Shown: piece after piece, positions 1-9,497 of the stretch
How the letters are laid out: the number at the start of each line of letters is the position of its first letter
How positions within the stretch are numbered: position 1 is the stretch's first letter
DNA from: an uncultured Ectothiorhodospiraceae bacterium
GTDB taxonomy: Bacteria; Pseudomonadota; Gammaproteobacteria; UBA9214
Direction: 5' to 3'
Length of the DNA stretch: 50,767 bases
Assembly (NCBI GenBank): GCA_947259415.1
Contig: CAMYMI010000017.1
Location: 1-50,767 of the forward strand
Position numbers and translations under genes: made by a program
Notes under the pieces: model-generated
Told to the model about the DNA's origin: nothing
The model's database searches: none
What the model saw: the letters and a program-made list of their open reading frames with translations, nothing else

Positions 1-1020
1 ACCGCCGCTGGTGACGTCCGGCGCCCGCCAGGCATACAGCGCCAGCGAGCCGCCGATGACCAGGCACAGGAACACCAGGATGAACAGGCCGCGCGCCGGA
101 TCGGCGGCAAAGGAGTGCACCGAGGTCAGCACCCCGGAACGCACCAGGAAGGTGCCCAGCAGGCTCAGGGAAAAGGCCATCAGCGACAGCAGCACCGTCC
201 AGCGCTTGAAGGCACCGCGTTTCTCGGTCACCGCCAGGGAATGGATCAGGGCCGTGCCGGCCAGCCAGGGCATGAAGGAGGCGTTCTCCACGGGGTCCCA
301 GAACCACCAGCCGCCCCAGCCCAGCTCGTAGTAGGCCCACCAGCTGCCCAGCACGATGCCGATGGTCAGGAATACCCAAGCCACGGTGGTCCAGGGCCGC
401 GACCAGCGCGCCCAGGCGGCATCCAGCTTGCCGCCGATGAGGGCAGCGATGGCGAAACTGAAGGCCACCGACAGACCCACGTACCCCATGTAGAGCATGG
501 GGGGGTGGATGGCCAGGCCAAAATCCTGCAGCAGCGGGTTCAGGTCACCGCCTTCCGCCGGCACCGGGAAATGCCGCTCGAAGGGATTGGAGGTGAACAG
601 CAGGAAACTCAGGAACCCGATACTGATGATGCCCATGACAGACAGCACCCGCGCCAGCATCACGGCGGGCAGATTGCGGGCGAACAGCGAGACCGCGACG
701 GTCCAGCCGCTCAGGATCAGCGCCCACAGCAGCAGCGAGCCTTCATGGGCGCCCCATACCGCGGAGACCTTGTAGATAACGGGCAACTGGGTATTGCCGT
801 TGCGCGACACGTACAGCACCGAGAAGTCATCGGCCAGGAAGGCATAGACCAGGCAGGCAAAGGCAATGGCGATGAAAAGGAACTGGCCCCAGGTGGCCGG
901 TCGCGCCAGGGCGACCCAGCCGGGGGTGTTGTTGAGGCTGCCGATCATGGGGAACACCGCCAGCACCAGCGACAGGCTCAGCCCCAGGATCAGGGCGAAG
1001 TTGCCGAGCTCGGGGATCAT
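1..1020 (-). CDS. ccmF: Cytochrome c heme lyase subunit CcmF (3' part missing)
   Basis: CcmF is the large integral membrane part of the System I cytochrome c heme ligation complex; it takes heme from holo-CcmE to apocytochrome c in the periplasm. The frame is open from ATG at 1018-1020 to the window edge, giving 340 codons of a protein usually near 650. The start reads [19 protein letters not shown] tryptophan-rich WWD heme-handling motif ([11 protein letters not shown]) lies at about 285-320. The ATG overlaps the ccmE stop (ATGA), so the genes are translationally coupled. It is the last ccm gene visible; ccmG/H/I would lie beyond the edge. The assignment is certain; only the C-terminus is unseen. 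Confidence 0.95.
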   Translation of the reverse strand, partial: MIPELGNFALILGLSLSLVLAVFPMIGSLNNTPGWVALARPATWGQFLFIAIAFACLVYAFLADDFSVLYVSRNGNTQLPVIYKVSAVWGAHEGSLLLWALILSGWTVAVSLFARNLPAVMLARVLSVMGIISIGFLSFLLFTSNPFERHFPVPAEGGDLNPLLQDFGLAIHPPMLYMGYVGLSVAFSFAIAALIGGKLDAAWARWSRPWTTVAWVFLTIGIVLGSWWAYYELGWGGWWFWDPVENASFMPWLAGTALIHSLAVTEKRGAFKRWTVLLSLMAFSLSLLGTFLVRSGVLTSVHSFAADPARGLFILVFLCLVIGGSLALYAWRAPDVTSGG

Positions 1021-1487
1021 TGAGTGGTGTCGCCCTGGGTGGTCCCGCCGACACCCTCCTGGTGGGCTGTCTTGAGCGAATCGGCCACCTCGGGCGGCAT
1101 GTAGTTCTCGTCGTGCTTGGCCAGCACCTCTTCGGCCACGAACACCCCGTCGGTATCCAGCTTGCCCCGGGCGACAATGCCCTGCCCCTCGCGGAACAGG
1201 TCGGGCAGGATGCCAGTGTATTCGACGGTCACGGACTCGGCATTATCGGTGACATCGAAGCGCACCGTCAGGCCGTTCTCCTGGCGTTTGACGCTACCGG
1301 TGGTCACCAGCCCGCCGACCCGGATCGGGTGCCCGGCAGGGGCCTCACCGGCCACCACCTCACTGGGCGAATAGAAAAACATCAGGTTGTCATTGAAGGC
1401 GTTGAGTGCCAGCCCGATGCCGATGCCGATGCCGGCGACCATCAGGACTATCAAATACAGTCGTTTTTTACGTTTCGGGTGCATCAT
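1017..1487 (-). CDS. ccmE: Heme chaperone CcmE
   Basis: Periplasmic membrane-anchored heme chaperone that binds heme covalently through one histidine and hands it to CcmF. The 156-residue product has a basic cytoplasmic start (MMHPKRKKR), one N-terminal membrane segment (about 10-30), a beta-barrel OB-like domain and the heme-binding motif [12 protein letters not shown] with H125 as the attachment residue and Y129 nearby. Length is normal for the family. The start overlaps the end of ccmD and the stop overlaps the start of ccmF, as in a compact ccm operon. Confidence 0.97.
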   Translation of the reverse strand: MMHPKRKKRLYLIVLMVAGIGIGIGLALNAFNDNLMFFYSPSEVVAGEAPAGHPIRVGGLVTTGSVKRQENGLTVRFDVTDNAESVTVEYTGILPDLFREGQGIVARGKLDTDGVFVAEEVLAKHDENYMPPEVADSLKTAHQEGVGGTTQGDTTQ

Positions 1488-1636
1488 GTTCTCCGGGCGC
1501 GACGGGCAATGGCGGCCAGCAACCGGCGGCGGTTGCGTAGCGGTACCACGACGTTGAGCACCAGCACGATCAGGGCGATGGCGTAGGAACTCCAGACGTA
1601 GAAGGCGTAACCGCCCATGTGGAAAAATTCATTCAT
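1484..1636 (-). CDS. ccmD: Small heme exporter protein CcmD
   Basis: A 50-residue single-pass membrane protein that helps release holo-CcmE from the CcmABC complex. It reads MNEFFHMGGYAFYVWSSY, then a hydrophobic segment (about 17-33), then a very basic tail rich in arginine, which is the standard CcmD layout. ATG is at 1634-1636 and the TGA at 1484-1486 overlaps the ccmE start. Position between ccmC and ccmE and size both fit CcmD, whose sequence is otherwise poorly conserved. Confidence 0.92.
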   Translation of the reverse strand: MNEFFHMGGYAFYVWSSYAIALIVLVLNVVVPLRNRRRLLAAIARRARRT

Positions 1637-1648
1637 CTTATATAGGAC

Positions 1649-2389
1649 TCATTTCGACTCGACCAGTTCAGTTACCCACTGGGTGTTGCGTTCGCGTTCC
1701 AGCAATTCGCAGCGGGCGCGCATCAGCACCACGACCGCGTAGTAGAGCTTGAAGGCCACGGCCATCAGCAGCAACGGGATTAGCATCCTGATATCGATGG
1801 ACGGGGCATCGAACTTGGTGACCGTCGGACCCTGGTGCAGGGTGTTCCACCACTCCACCGAGTAATGAATGATCGGGATATTCACCACCCCCACGATCGA
1901 CAGGATCGCCGTGGCACGCGCAGCCGTGCGCTTGTCATCGATCGCATTGTGCAGTGCGATCACGCCCAGGTAAAGGAACAACAGGATGAGCTCCGAGGTC
2001 AGGCGCGCATCCCACACCCACCAGGTGCCCCACATGGGCTTGCCCCAGATCGAACCGGTGATCAGGGCAAGAAAGGTAAACGAAGCCCCGATGTGAGCGC
2101 TGCTGATGGCGATAACCTCGGCCAGCTTCATATGCCAGATCAGGGCGATGGCCCCGGCAGCGGCCATCACGATATAGATGAACAGTGACATCCAGGCACT
2201 GGGGACGTGCACGAACATGATGCGGTAGCTCTCGCCCTGCTGGTAGTCGGGCGGCGCCACGACCAGCCCCTGGTAGAGACCGGCCAGCATCAGGACGGCA
2301 CAGGGGACGGCCAGCCACGGAATCAGGCGCCCGGAAAAGCGGTAGAAATAACGGGGCGATCCCAGCTGATGAAAGAAGCGACTGATCAT
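1649..2389 (-). CDS. ccmC: Heme exporter/handling protein CcmC
   Basis: CcmC presents heme to CcmE at the outer face of the cytoplasmic membrane. The product (246 residues from ATG 2389) has six hydrophobic segments and the tryptophan-rich motif WGTWWVWDARLTSELIL in a periplasmic loop, with histidines in neighbouring loops. I prefer ATG 2389. A TTG two codons upstream (2395) would overlap the ccmB stop and cannot be excluded. It sits between ccmB and ccmD as usual. Confidence 0.96.
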   Translation of the reverse strand: MISRFFHQLGSPRYFYRFSGRLIPWLAVPCAVLMLAGLYQGLVVAPPDYQQGESYRIMFVHVPSAWMSLFIYIVMAAAGAIALIWHMKLAEVIAISSAHIGASFTFLALITGSIWGKPMWGTWWVWDARLTSELILLFLYLGVIALHNAIDDKRTAARATAILSIVGVVNIPIIHYSVEWWNTLHQGPTVTKFDAPSIDIRMLIPLLLMAVAFKLYYAVVVLMRARCELLERERNTQWVTELVESK

Positions 2390-2391
2390 AA

Positions 2392-3075
2392 TCAACTCAA
2401 GCTCACACGCAAGGCCGCTGCCGTAGCCAGCGGTGACAGGCTCAACGCCAGCACCAGCAAGCCACCGAGCATCGACAGATGGGCGGTTATCGGTAACCCG
2501 GCAGCGGCCGTTTCCACCGCATTGGCCGCGAATATCAGCACCGGGACGTATAATGGTAACACCAGCAGCGACAGAATCATCCCGCCGCGGCGCAGGCCGA
2601 CGGTCAATGCCACCCCGATGGCGCCTATCAGGCTCAGCACCGGGGTGCCCAGTGCCAGGGTCAGCATCAGGACCTTGATGGAATCTCCCGGCAAATCAAG
2701 CAGTACGCCAAGCAGTGGCACGATAATCAGCAAGGGCAGCCCGGTGACCAGCCAGTGCGCCAGGACCTTGGCCAGCACCAGGATCGTGACCGGGTGGGCA
2801 CTCAGCAGGAACTGCTCGAGTGAACCGTCCTCGAAGTCCGAGCGGAACACACTCTCCAGCGACAACAGCGATGCGAGCAGTGCAGCCACCCAGATCACCC
2901 CCTGGCCAACTGCCTTGAGCAGTTCCGGGCTGGTGCCAATACCCAGGGGAAACAGGGCTGTCACCAGCACGAAGAACAATAGCGGGTTCATCAACTCCGC
3001 GCGCCGGCGGAAGGCCAGCACCAGGTCGCGCCGCAGCAGCAGCAGAAAGGCGGTGCTGGAAGACGCGCTGTTCAT
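2392..3075 (-). CDS. ccmB: Heme exporter permease CcmB
   Basis: Membrane subunit of the CcmAB ABC transporter that drives release of holo-CcmE. The product is 227 residues with about six hydrophobic helices and the conserved N-terminal pattern FLLLLRRDLVLAFRRRAEL followed by NPLLFFVLVTALFPLGIG. The ATG at 3073-3075 overlaps the ccmA stop by 4 nt. Length equals the family norm. Confidence 0.97.
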   Translation of the reverse strand: MNSASSSTAFLLLLRRDLVLAFRRRAELMNPLLFFVLVTALFPLGIGTSPELLKAVGQGVIWVAALLASLLSLESVFRSDFEDGSLEQFLLSAHPVTILVLAKVLAHWLVTGLPLLIIVPLLGVLLDLPGDSIKVLMLTLALGTPVLSLIGAIGVALTVGLRRGGMILSLLVLPLYVPVLIFAANAVETAAAGLPITAHLSMLGGLLVLALSLSPLATAAALRVSLS

Positions 3076-3716
3076 GCGGACAGGTTTATCCGCTGGACCC
3101 GAGCGCTGTCGAGCTTCACGGCGTGGTGGGAGGTCATCGCCAGCATCCCCCCCAGAAACAGGTGTTCATGGAACAATTCCTCTGCTAATTCAATGCCATG
3201 CACATCGAGCGAGGTGAATGGCTCATCGAGAATCCACAGCTGCGCGCGGGTGACCAGCAGGCGCGCCAGCGCCAGGCGGCGCTGCTGGCCGGCTGACAGG
3301 TTGTGGGTCGGGATATCCTCGAAACCGACCAGGTCAACGCGTTGCAGCGCGTCTTCGGGACTGGCATCCGGGTTGGGGCAGCCCAGGCCGCGCGCCATGG
3401 CCAGATTTTCCATCGGCGTCAGGTCCAGCTTCAGACCGTCACGATGGCCCACATAGGCGATGTGCTCGTGGTAGACCGGTCCGAGACTGAAGATGTCCTC
3501 ACCGCACCAGGTGACGGCGCCGTCTTCCGGCAGCCGGATACCACAAAGGATCCGCAACAGGGAGGTCTTGCCGCTGCCATTGCGTCCCTCGAGCAGCAGG
3601 GTCTGGCCGGCCTCGATGACGAAATCGAGGCCACTGAACAGCACCCGGTCATCACGGATGCATTCGAGCCCCTGGCCCTCCAGCGTCATCAAATTGTCAG
3701 TATTTTCGTAGCTCAT
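3072..3716 (-). CDS. ccmA: Cytochrome c biogenesis ATP-binding protein CcmA
   Basis: ABC ATPase that powers the CcmABCD complex. From ATG 3716 the product has 214 residues: Walker A GRNGSGKT (44-51), the signature LSAGQQRRLALARLL and Walker B LWILDEPF. The frame stays open upstream to 3830, but that extra 38-residue stretch is not CcmA-like and the ATG at 3716 matches family length, so I start there. It is the first gene of the ccmABCDEF operon. The AT-rich DNA at 3720-3740 just upstream could hold its promoter; a TATAAT-like hexamer lies on the minus strand at 3727-3732 without a clear -35. Confidence 0.96.
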   Translation of the reverse strand: MSYENTDNLMTLEGQGLECIRDDRVLFSGLDFVIEAGQTLLLEGRNGSGKTSLLRILCGIRLPEDGAVTWCGEDIFSLGPVYHEHIAYVGHRDGLKLDLTPMENLAMARGLGCPNPDASPEDALQRVDLVGFEDIPTHNLSAGQQRRLALARLLVTRAQLWILDEPFTSLDVHGIELAEELFHEHLFLGGMLAMTSHHAVKLDSARVQRINLSA

Positions 3717-4085
3717 TGATAATATGATTATAATTAACAGGACGGCATGGCCAGCCACGCGCCCGTTGCCCCCGGAATACCAGCCGTGTTGCTGGACACG
3801 CTTATCACACCCGCTACCATTACTGCTCAACGCGTGCCGTGTCGTAACGCGAACCGCACTCGGAAATTAGCCCTGACGATGCCTTGCAAGCCAACCAAAG
3901 GGGGCTGATTATCCTATCCTTACCGGCAGAATTAAACCTTTTATGTGCAAGGTGTTAGTCGGTCCCTGTTGACCTCGAGCCTGCACGGGTCCGGCCTTAT
4001 TTGGCATAATCGCGTGGTGGGATTACACCGAACACTACGCAATAAAAAACAGACCGCCACAGGTGGGGCATGACGTATCGGGACG
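3717..4085. other. Intergenic region between ccmA and a divergent methyltransferase gene
   Basis: These 369 bases separate the divergent ccmA and methyltransferase genes and must hold promoters for both. An AT-rich patch at 3720-3740 abuts ccmA. A CATAAT hexamer at 4005-4010 could be a -10 for the plus-strand gene, but I find no -35 at proper spacing. No convincing ORF, hairpin terminator or repeat was seen. Confidence 0.5.
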
Positions 4086-4727
4086 ATGCCAACAGTTGAC
4101 ATTAAAGAACACTGGGCACAGGTCTATTCCGGCAGGAAACCCACGGATGTCAGCTGGTACCAGTTGCATCCGGAACACTCGCTTGCCCTGATCGAGAATT
4201 GTGCGGCCGGTAACGCTGCCCGCATTATCGACGTGGGTGGCGGTGCCTCGACCCTGGTGGACCATCTGCTGGACGCCGGCTACCAGCATATCAGCGTGCT
4301 CGATATTGCCAACAAAGCCATCAAACAGGCGCAAGCCCGCCTCGGCAGCCGGGCCGGGACAGTCACCTGGATCGAACAGGACGTCGCTATCCCCCTGTCC
4401 GGCGAGGCCTACGATATCTGGCACGACCGCGCAGTATTTCACTTTCTTACCAGCAGCGAGGAACAGGCCCGCTACATTGCCAACCTCAAACAGGCACTGA
4501 GACCGGGAGGGCACGCCATCATCGCCACCTTTGCCGAGGACGGTCCGAACGAATGCAGCGGACTGCAAGTGGCGCGCTACAGCCCGGAATCGCTGAGCGA
4601 TGCCATGGGAGGCGTATTGCGCCTGGTTGAGACTCGTGAGGAGGAACACCACACCCCAAATGGCGGGGTACAGCGGTTCATCTATTGCCGATTCAAGCTT
4701 GTCACATCGACCGGCCAGGGAGATTGA
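4086..4727 (+). CDS. Class I SAM-dependent methyltransferase
   Basis: The product is 213 residues and begins MPTVDIKEHWAQVYSGR with a Trp-Tyr element (VSWYQLHPEHSLALI) typical of small cytosolic SAM methyltransferases. Motif I is IIDVGGGASTLVDHLL (about 48-63); the acidic residue ending beta-2 is in SVLDIANKAI; a post-motif region (DIWHDRAVFHFL) resembles thiopurine/tellurite-type methyltransferases. The substrate cannot be told from sequence. It is a single gene, with an overlapping antisense frame of similar length that shows no family features. ATG 4086 is the first Met in frame with the conserved N-terminus. Confidence 0.85.
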   Translation: MPTVDIKEHWAQVYSGRKPTDVSWYQLHPEHSLALIENCAAGNAARIIDVGGGASTLVDHLLDAGYQHISVLDIANKAIKQAQARLGSRAGTVTWIEQDVAIPLSGEAYDIWHDRAVFHFLTSSEEQARYIANLKQALRPGGHAIIATFAEDGPNECSGLQVARYSPESLSDAMGGVLRLVETREEEHHTPNGGVQRFIYCRFKLVTSTGQGD

Positions 4728-4830
4728 CCCGGGCCATGGCGTGCCGGCATTGAGTACAGCACGAATCAATTGTTAACAGCCGTCTACCTGTCCATCGACT
4801 AGAATCTCCGCGATGCGATTCTGATGCATT

Positions 4831-6378
4831 ATGATGATAAATAAACAGATAAAACTGATTGTCCTGCTCGCACTCTTCACTGCCAGCGGTTGCAGCACCA
4901 ATCCCGTTACGGGTGAAAAAGAGCTGCTGCTGATCTCCGAAACGCAGGAACTCGACATCGGCAAGCAGAATTACGCGCCCCTGCGCCAGTCACAAGGTGG
5001 CGACTATGTCGTGGGCCCCGGGATAGAGGCCTACGTGAACCGGGTAGGCCAGCGCCTGGCGGCGGTCAGCGACCGGCCGCTCCCCTATGAGTTCAAGGTC
5101 ATCAACAACTCCTCACCCAATGCCTGGGCCCTGCCGGGCGGCAAGATCGCCATCAACCGGGGACTGCTGACCGAGCTCGAAAGCGAGGCGGAGCTGGCCG
5201 CCGTGCTCGGTCACGAGATCGTGCACGCGGCTGCAAGACACAGCGCCAAGGGGATGCAACGCGGCATGCTATTGCAGGGCGCGGTCTTCGCCACCGCCAT
5301 CGCCACCCGGGACAAGGGCTACAGCAATCTCGCCCAGATGGGTGCCTCGGTCGGTGCACAGCTGGTCAATCAGAAATACGGGCGCGATGCCGAGCGCGAG
5401 TCCGACCTTTATGGCATGAACTACATGTCCCGGGCCGGCTATGACCCGCAGGGCGCGGTGCAGCTGCAGCAGACCTTTGTCAAGCTGTCAGAGGAACGCC
5501 GCCAGGACTGGCTCAGCGGCCTGTTCGCAAGCCACCCGCCATCACAGGAGCGCGTTCAGAACAACATCCAGAATGCCACTACCCTGCCCGCAGGCGGTGA
5601 AACCGGCCGGCAGCGCTACCGGCAGAGTATTGCCCGGCTGCTCAAGGTGAAACCGGCCTACGCGAACTATGACAAGGCGGAAAAGGCACTGGCAGAGGGT
5701 GACACCCGCCAGGCAAAGGCGCTGGTGAAGAAGGCCATTGCTATCGAACCGGGCGAGGGCCACTTCCATTCCCTGCTGGGCGATATCGAGCGGAAGAACA
5801 AAAAACCAGGCGCCGCTCGTCGTCATTATGACAAGGCCATTTCCCTGAACGGCGATTTCTTCTATTACCACCTGAAACGCGGCCTGGTGAACGAGCAGCT
5901 CAACAACCGTAGCGCCGCGCGGCGCGATCTCGAGCGCAGCGTGAAACTGCTGCCCACGGCCAATGCCTTCAATGCCCTCGGCAACATTGCCAGGGCGGAA
6001 CGCAAGTACGACCAGGCCAAGCAGTACTATGCCAAGGCCGCCGACCATGACAGCACCGTTGGCAAGGCGGCCTTCGCGGCACTGGTAGAACTGGACCTGC
6101 CGGAAAACCCGGGCAAATACCTCAAGGTGCGCACCGGCATCAACCAGTCCGGCAAGCTGCTCGCCGAGATCAGCAACCCCACTCCCAGGGATGTCACCGG
6201 CCTGGTCCTTGCCCTGCAATACCCGGACGACAGCGGGCGCATGCGCAGCGTCAGGCATTCACTCAGTGGCCGGCTGAAGTCAGGTCAGAAGGAAACTGTC
6301 AGCCTGGGCATCAGCGTCAAACTCGAACAGGTGCGCCAGGTTCGCAGCGGCATCGTTGCCGCACGCATCGCACCCTGA
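4831..6378 (+). CDS. M48 family zinc metalloprotease lipoprotein with TPR repeats
   Basis: A predicted outer-membrane or periplasmic lipoprotein protease (515 residues) resembling BepA-type proteases that act in envelope quality control. A lipoprotein signal ends at TASGC (Cys21). The M48 domain follows, with zinc motif HEIVH at 128-132 and a downstream acidic ligand region (ERESDLYGMNYM, near 190). Residues about 270-410 form several tetratricopeptide repeats (for example AKALVKKAIAIEPGEGHF, ARRHYDKAISLNGDF). The C-terminal 100 residues look like a beta-rich domain. It starts MMINKQ; no strong ribosome site is visible. It converges on the RND operon 26 bp downstream. A second, shorter M48 lipoprotein lies at 45213. 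Confidence 0.93.
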   Translation: MMINKQIKLIVLLALFTASGCSTNPVTGEKELLLISETQELDIGKQNYAPLRQSQGGDYVVGPGIEAYVNRVGQRLAAVSDRPLPYEFKVINNSSPNAWALPGGKIAINRGLLTELESEAELAAVLGHEIVHAAARHSAKGMQRGMLLQGAVFATAIATRDKGYSNLAQMGASVGAQLVNQKYGRDAERESDLYGMNYMSRAGYDPQGAVQLQQTFVKLSEERRQDWLSGLFASHPPSQERVQNNIQNATTLPAGGETGRQRYRQSIARLLKVKPAYANYDKAEKALAEGDTRQAKALVKKAIAIEPGEGHFHSLLGDIERKNKKPGAARRHYDKAISLNGDFFYYHLKRGLVNEQLNNRSAARRDLERSVKLLPTANAFNALGNIARAERKYDQAKQYYAKAADHDSTVGKAAFAALVELDLPENPGKYLKVRTGINQSGKLLAEISNPTPRDVTGLVLALQYPDDSGRMRSVRHSLSGRLKSGQKETVSLGISVKLEQVRQVRSGIVAARIAP

Positions 6379-6404
6379 TTCTAACCCTCGGCACGCTGCG
6401 GCAC

Positions 6405-9400
6405 TCAGCCGCGCGACACCAGCTCATCAGTTGATGCATCACCCGATAGCTGCCGGGTTGCGGTATTGTGTTCCTGGGCGAGCAGGACATAGACCGCCGG
6501 CACCACGAACATGGTAAACAGGGTGCCGATACCGAGGCCGGTAGCGATTACCAGCCCGATATGAAAACGACTCACGGCACCTGGGCCGCTGGCCGTCAGC
6601 AACGGGATCATCGCCATCACCATCGCTACCGTGGTCATCAGGATGGGCCGCAGGCGGATGGCAGCCGCCTGCTCTACCGCATTGCGCTTGCCCAGCCCCT
6701 CTCGTAGCTGCAGTTTGTTGGCGAACTCCACGATCAGGATACCGTTCTTGGCAATCAGGCCGATCAGGGTAATCAGCCCGACCTGGGTATAGATGTTGAT
6801 CGAGGCAAACCCCAGCATCAGGAATGCCAGGGCACCGGCAATCGACATGGGCACCGAGACCAGGATAATGACCGGATCACGCCAGCTTTCGAACTGCGCC
6901 GCCAGCACCAGGTAGATCACCAGCAGCGACATGAAGAAGGTCAAGATCAGCGCGCTGCCCTGTTGTGCGTATTGCCGCGACTCGCCGGCAAAATCCCGGG
7001 CAAATCCGGTTGGGAATACCTCACGCGCCTGGTCTTCCAAAAACACCAGTGCCTCGCCGAGGGTCGCGCCCGGTGCCACCACACCTTCGACTGTCAGCGA
7101 ATCCAGTTGCTGAAACTGAACACGCTTGTTTGGTTCGACGCTATGCTCAAACGTTACGATGGTGGATATCGGGATCAGTTCACCCGACTGAGTACGAATG
7201 TAATACTTGTCCAGCATTTCACTATCGAGCCGGAATTCCTGTGCCGCCTGGGGGATAACCTTGTAACTGCGGCCACCGAGGTTGAAGCGATTGACGTAGT
7301 TACCACCCAGCATGGTTGCCAGGTTGCGGCCGATTTCCTCCATGCTGATACCGAGGTCCGCCGCCAGGTCGCGATCGATCACCAGCGTGGTACGGGGCCG
7401 GCTAAATTCGATCGATTTGCGCAGAAAGGCGAATTTGCCGCTGGCCATGCCGCGGCCGATCAACTCATCGGCCACCTCGGTGAGTTGGCCGTAATCGACT
7501 GCCGGGGCCGTGATGACAAACTGCAGCGGTAAACCGCGCCCGGCACCCGGCAGGCTGGGACGCGGGAACACTGCCGTCTGAAAGCCGGCCACGCGGTTGA
7601 GTGCCTGCTGAACGTCGGGTTGTATTTCCATCTGTGAGCGGACGCGTTCGGAGGGCGGCGGCATCTTGAACCCACCAAACACGGTTCGGTTGTCACCACC
7701 GAAACCCAGCAGGAAGAAACTCTCATGGTACTCGGGGACCTCCTCGAAGAGTTCGACGATCTGGCGGGTATAGGCCTCGTTGTACTCAAGTGTGGCGGTC
7801 TGCGGACCCAGCGCCTGGAAGAACAGGATGCTCTGGTCCTCGGTCGGCGCCAGTTCATTCTGGCTCGCGCTGAACATGAAATAGATACTGCCGAGGACCA
7901 CGGCGGCGAACACAAGTGTCACCGGCAACCAGTCAAGCGAACGTCGCAGGGCGTCCTGGTAGGCCTGTGACAGGCGTCCGAAGAGATGCTCCACCCACTG
8001 CTCGAAACGGGCCTGCTCACCGGCCGGTTTCAGCACCTTGCCCGACAGCATCGGTGACAGGGTCAGCGCGACTACCCCGGATATCAGCACGGCGCCCGCC
8101 AGGGTGAAGGCGAATTCGGTGAACAGGGTCCCCACCAGTCCACCCATAAAACCGATGGGTGCGTAAACCGCCACCAGCGTCGTGGTCATAGCGATGATCG
8201 GCAGGGCGAGTTCACGTGCCCCGTGGAGTGCAGCGCTCATGCGCGCCTCACCATTCTCGATATGCCGGTGTACGTTTTCCACCACCACAATAGCGTCATC
8301 GACCACCAGACCGATCGCCAGCACCATCGACAGCAGGGTCAGCAGGTTGATCGAGAAACCCATCAGCAACATCAGAAAGGCGCCGCCGATCAGTGACAGC
8401 GGCACCGCCACAGCCGGTACCAGTGCCGCGCGCATCGAACCCAGCGAAAGGAAAATAACCAGCAGCACGATGAGGATCGCCTCGGCCAGGGTACGAAATA
8501 CCTCATCGATGGAGTCATTGATATAGACACTGGCATCATAGGGGATGTGCGCCTCCAGGCCATGCGGCAGCTGCCCCCGAATCCCGTCGATGGTGGCATG
8601 GACACGTCCGGCGACGTCCAGCGGGTTGGCACCCGGGGCGGGTTCGATACCGATGTAGATGGCGGTCTTGCCCTTGTACCAGCTGCCGGAATCGTAGTCC
8701 TCGGCGCCCAGCTGCGCGTCTGCAACATCACTGATGCGCACCAGTACGTCGCCATCCTCGCGCACCACCAGACTGGCGAAATCCTGCTCGCTGGTGATAT
8801 CGGTGGTGGCGTCAAGGTCGATGGTCACATAGCTACCCCGGGTTTCGCCCACCCCGGCCTGATAGTTGTTGGCCTCCAGTGCCCGGCGGACATCGCCCGC
8901 CGTCACACCCAGGGCAGCCATGCGTTCGGGGTCGAGCCAGATGCGCATGGCAAAGGTCTTGTTACCGATCAACTGGGCCTTGGCCACGCCCGGCACCGCC
9001 TGCAAGCGCGGTTGCGCAACCCGCAGCAGGTAGTCGGTGATCTGCGAGGGGGTCATCGCGTCGCTGTAAAAGGCCAGGTACATCAGCGCGGTGGTATCGC
9101 CCGTGGTCGAGTCGATCACTGGATCATCGGCATCGGCCGGCAAGACGTTGCGCTGACTGGCTACCTTGGCCTGGATTTCGGCAACTGCCGCATTCGGGTC
9201 ATAGTTGAGCTCCATGTGGGCCTCGATAACCGAGCGGCCCTGGGTGCTGGTCGAAACCAGGAAATCGATCCCGTTGGCCTGGGCAATGGCCTGCTGCAGC
9301 GGTGTCGTAATAAAACCCTTCACCAGGTCCCCGCTCGCGCCCGGGTAGGTCGTGGTGACCGTGACGACGGTATTGCGGGTCTCCGGGTACTGACGCACCT

Positions 9401-9497
9401 CCAAAACGGCTATGGAACGCAGGCCGATGACGAGTATGAGCAGGCTGATGACGCTGGCCAGCACCGGCCGGTGAATGAAGATGTCGGTGAATTTCAT
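6405..9497 (-). CDS. RND-family efflux pump inner-membrane permease (HAE1/AcrB type)
   Basis: Proton-driven tripartite efflux permease of 1030 residues, the normal AcrB/MexK-like size. It begins MKFTDIFIHRPVLASVISLL, has twelve hydrophobic helices in the 1+5+1+5 pattern with two large periplasmic loops, and carries the proton-relay aspartates in TM4 (GLVVDDAIVVVENV). The sequence GLIAKNGILIVEFANKL marks the second half. The substrate is unknown; multidrug or solvent export is the family role. It is coupled to the adaptor gene by a 4-nt overlap. No outer-membrane factor gene is adjacent, so a shared TolC-like channel is likely. Confidence 0.95.
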   Translation of the reverse strand: MKFTDIFIHRPVLASVISLLILVIGLRSIAVLEVRQYPETRNTVVTVTTTYPGASGDLVKGFITTPLQQAIAQANGIDFLVSTSTQGRSVIEAHMELNYDPNAAVAEIQAKVASQRNVLPADADDPVIDSTTGDTTALMYLAFYSDAMTPSQITDYLLRVAQPRLQAVPGVAKAQLIGNKTFAMRIWLDPERMAALGVTAGDVRRALEANNYQAGVGETRGSYVTIDLDATTDITSEQDFASLVVREDGDVLVRISDVADAQLGAEDYDSGSWYKGKTAIYIGIEPAPGANPLDVAGRVHATIDGIRGQLPHGLEAHIPYDASVYINDSIDEVFRTLAEAILIVLLVIFLSLGSMRAALVPAVAVPLSLIGGAFLMLLMGFSINLLTLLSMVLAIGLVVDDAIVVVENVHRHIENGEARMSAALHGARELALPIIAMTTTLVAVYAPIGFMGGLVGTLFTEFAFTLAGAVLISGVVALTLSPMLSGKVLKPAGEQARFEQWVEHLFGRLSQAYQDALRRSLDWLPVTLVFAAVVLGSIYFMFSASQNELAPTEDQSILFFQALGPQTATLEYNEAYTRQIVELFEEVPEYHESFFLLGFGGDNRTVFGGFKMPPPSERVRSQMEIQPDVQQALNRVAGFQTAVFPRPSLPGAGRGLPLQFVITAPAVDYGQLTEVADELIGRGMASGKFAFLRKSIEFSRPRTTLVIDRDLAADLGISMEEIGRNLATMLGGNYVNRFNLGGRSYKVIPQAAQEFRLDSEMLDKYYIRTQSGELIPISTIVTFEHSVEPNKRVQFQQLDSLTVEGVVAPGATLGEALVFLEDQAREVFPTGFARDFAGESRQYAQQGSALILTFFMSLLVIYLVLAAQFESWRDPVIILVSVPMSIAGALAFLMLGFASINIYTQVGLITLIGLIAKNGILIVEFANKLQLREGLGKRNAVEQAAAIRLRPILMTTVAMVMAMIPLLTASGPGAVSRFHIGLVIATGLGIGTLFTMFVVPAVYVLLAQEHNTATRQLSGDASTDELVSRG

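Noticed and set aside
4035-4769. Minus-strand open frame of 244 codons opposite the methyltransferase
   Set aside because: It lacks any family motif, and the plus-strand frame has a clear SAM-binding motif and methyltransferase layout.
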